Of a DNA stretch of 6,767 nucleotides, positions 5,645 to 6,767 are shown in pieces. Positions within the stretch are counted from its first letter, which is position 1. Each line of letters opens with the position of its first letter. The translations under genes were made by a program, and so were the position numbers. The DNA is from Lachnospiraceae bacterium (GTDB lineage: Bacteria > Bacillota > Clostridia > Lachnospirales > Lachnospiraceae). A model generated the notes under the pieces. It saw only the letters and a program-made list of their open reading frames with translations, did not search any database and was not told the DNA's origin. Location: assembly GCA_900764225.1 (NCBI GenBank), contig CAAFNG010000030.1, positions 1-6,767 on the forward strand. The letters are read 5' to 3'.

Positions 5645-6241
5645 TTGCGTAAAAAATCACATATACTGTTAGGCAGATACCTGGCTGACCAGATGTCTGA
5701 GGTGTACAGTCTTCAGCAGCACAGAAAAGCGTTTTGCCTGGGTAACATCATGCCGGATCTGAAACCGTCGTTTCTTACTACAAGACACGAGTTCTATGGA
5801 ACTTTCAATCAGCTTCAGAGTAAGATGAGAGAACTGGTTGAACGGAATCCGGAAGTGGACAATGCCAGAGTTTACTGGCGCAGGTTCGGTGAAGTCATGC
5901 ATTATATGGCTGATTATTTTACTTTTCCTCATAACAGAACATACAAAGGAAATCTTGCAGAACATAATTCCTACGAGGCTGAGCTGAAGAACCGCCTGAA
6001 AGAGTGTATCTTAAGCGGCAACGCAGACAGTCAGCTGGAAGAAGCGAAGCAGTTCGACAGCTTTGAGGAACTTGTGGAATATATCCGTGAGCGTCACGCA
6101 TATTACCTGGAGAGTCCGAGATGTATTGCAGATGATATCCGTTTTATCCTGCGGGTATGCTATCAGGTAGTACAGGGAATTTTCCAGCTCTGTGTCAGAA
6201 GACAGTTTCATATGGAAGGTCAGCCGGTCATTGTGGCCTGA
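5645..6241 (+). CDS. Zinc-dependent phospholipase C-like protein (TTG start)
   Basis: The 198-residue protein beginning (M)RKKSHILLGRYLADQM resembles the zinc-dependent phospholipase C / S1-P1 nuclease fold (Zn_dep_PLPC family). Candidate zinc ligands occur in the family order: H6, D38 (GNIMPD), H48, H86xxxD90 (HYMAD), H96 (FPHN) and H107xxxE111. The HxxxD, then His ten residues after the first His, then HxxxE layout mirrors H118/D122/H128/H142/E146 of Bacillus cereus PLC. Unlike that secreted enzyme it has no signal peptide, so it seems cytoplasmic; substrate unknown (phospholipid, nucleic acid or other phosphoester). An in-frame ATG at 5609 exists, but it has no Shine-Dalgarno, would add 12 unconserved residues and lies in the hairpin stem. 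TTG at 5645 has AGAGGG (5633-5638) 6 nt upstream and gives the RKKSH start I expect for the family. It has its own promoter and terminator, so it is probably a single-gene unit. Confidence 0.82.
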   Translation: MRKKSHILLGRYLADQMSEVYSLQQHRKAFCLGNIMPDLKPSFLTTRHEFYGTFNQLQSKMRELVERNPEVDNARVYWRRFGEVMHYMADYFTFPHNRTYKGNLAEHNSYEAELKNRLKECILSGNADSQLEEAKQFDSFEELVEYIRERHAYYLESPRCIADDIRFILRVCYQVVQGIFQLCVRRQFHMEGQPVIVA

Positions 6242-6257
6242 AAACAGTATACGGCAG

Positions 6258-6287
6258 AGACTGCAGTGTGTAGGCACTGCAGTTTTT
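6258..6287 (+). terminator. Intrinsic terminator of the PLC-like gene
   Basis: A perfect 9-bp stem, ACTGCAGTG (6260-6268) with CACTGCAGT (6275-6283), closes a 6-nt loop and is followed by five T (6283-6287), then GTG and five more T. It starts 18 bp after the stop codon. Confidence 0.93.
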
Positions 6288-6507
6288 GTGTTTTTATATT
6301 TGGAAAAGATTTTTGCAAAAATGTGAATAAAAAGTGAAAAATAAATAAATTGGAGAGGTTATACTGCCAGAACGGTTGATTTCATAAAATTCCTATGATA
6401 AAATAAGCAAAGTAAAACTTTAAGTTATCTAATATGGTTTAAGGCAGACCTTTATTATAGGGGAAGTAAAGGGATGTTCAAGGAAAGAAGGGAGCATCTT
6501 ATTAAAT
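6288..6507 (+). promoter_or_regulatory. AT-rich non-coding region with promoter and leader of the repeat protein
   Basis: No gene is visible here. The best promoter is TTGATT (6376-6381), 17 bp, TAAAAT (6399-6404) with TGA directly before the -10 box (extended -10). Transcription would start near 6411, giving a leader of about 97 nt. The leader holds one modest hairpin, CCTTTAT (6449-6455) with GTAAAGG (6466-6472), and a short dyad AACTT-T-AAGTT (6416-6426). The Shine-Dalgarno AAGGGAG (6488-6494) is 13 nt from the ATG, longer than usual. The stretch 6288-6370 is A/T-rich and shows nothing else I recognise; it may serve as an UP-like or regulator-binding region. Confidence 0.6.
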
Positions 6508-6767
6508 ATGAAGAACAAGTACCTGAATAAGTTTTTATGCATCACGACGTTATCAGCTATGGTACTGACATCACCCGCTGGGGTTATGGCTTCAGAGGAA
6601 ACAGGGACTGTTGTCAGTGATGACAGTGGCGAAACGATGCCATCGGAACCGACTGAAACACCGGAACCGGAGCCAATAGAAACACCGGAACCAGAGCCGA
6701 CCGCAGCGCCAGAGCCAATAGAAACACCGGAACCGGAGCCGACAGCAACACCGGAGCCAATAGAAAC
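6508..6767 (+). CDS. Secreted protein with Pro/Glu/Thr tandem repeats (3' partial)
   Basis: An open frame starts at ATG 6508 and runs off the contig end after 86 codons. Residues 1-29 are a clear signal peptide: basic start (MKNKYLNK), hydrophobic core (FLCITTLSAMVL), and likely cleavage after VMA before SEE. The mature part begins with an acidic spacer (SEETGTVVSDDSGETMPSEP) and continues into repeats of ETPEPEPIETPEPEPTAAP type. Such Pro-rich, highly acidic linkers usually hold a surface protein away from the wall or separate domains in exported proteins of Lachnospiraceae. No functional domain is in the visible part, so the role cannot be stated. The Shine-Dalgarno (AAGGGAG, 6488-6494) lies 13 nt upstream, rather far; the signal peptide supports this start. 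It has its own extended -10 promoter. Confidence 0.85.
   Translation, partial: MKNKYLNKFLCITTLSAMVLTSPAGVMASEETGTVVSDDSGETMPSEPTETPEPEPIETPEPEPTAAPEPIETPEPEPTATPEPIE
6670..6767 (+). repeat. 42-bp in-frame tandem repeat, cut by the contig end
   Basis: Unit 1 (6670-6711) and unit 2 (6712-6753) each encode EPIETPEPEPT followed by AAP or ATP; a third unit begins at 6754 and is cut after 14 nt. Differences are few and mostly silent (CCA/CCG, ACC/ACA), with one Ala-to-Thr change. A related shorter unit (EPTETPEP) precedes at 6646-6669. The true copy number is unknown because the contig ends in the array. Confidence 0.93.

Overview
The window looks like one contig from a metagenome or draft assembly of a Gram-positive gut Clostridium relative, most likely Lachnospiraceae (Blautia/Ruminococcus/Dorea-like). 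The evidence is moderate GC, strong AGGAGG ribosome binding sites, short intergenic gaps with intrinsic terminators, choline-binding-type and bacterial SH3 surface proteins, and a Pro/Glu/Thr-repeat secreted protein. This is family-level inference only. The first 42 bases are not biological: they are a Nextera read-1 adapter preceded by an 8-base index. The last bases stop inside a tandem repeat. Both contig ends are therefore explained by library or assembly effects.

Layout. (1) 44-973 (+): 5'-truncated membrane-anchored protein with an NTF2-like region and a C-terminal SH3b domain, closed by an intrinsic terminator. (2) 1084-1605 (-), convergent: small exported protein with a Pro/Thr linker and choline-binding-type repeats. 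(3) Back-to-back promoters at about 1641-1710, serving gene 2 leftward and rluF rightward. (4) 1717-2634 (+) rluF (23S rRNA pseudouridine synthase), whose frame runs about 180 bp into the next gene. (5) 2453-4423 (+), a divergent NAD+-dependent DNA ligase (LigA family). (6) 4515-5447 (+) metA, predicted to use acetyl-CoA. (7) A sigma-A-type promoter and a structured leader of about 110 nt, then 5645-6241 (+), a zinc-dependent phospholipase C-like protein starting at TTG, followed by a strong terminator. (8) A non-coding stretch of about 220 bp with an extended -10 promoter, then 6508-end (+), a secreted protein with 42-bp PEPT-type repeats, cut by the contig end.

How the genes fit together. 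rluF and ligA form a tight overlapping pair. metA follows 91 bp later with no intrinsic terminator between, so it could be co-transcribed, although its job (methionine precursor synthesis) is unrelated. Three genes (44-973, 1084-1605, 6508-end) encode exported or surface proteins with wall-binding-type or repeat modules. I see no phage, IS element, CRISPR array, tRNA or rRNA. The points most worth a second look are the LigA homologue, which lacks the motif IV lysine and other usual LigA residues; the possible leaderless start of rluF; the rluF/ligA overlap; the structured leader before the PLC-like gene; and the two artefactual contig ends.
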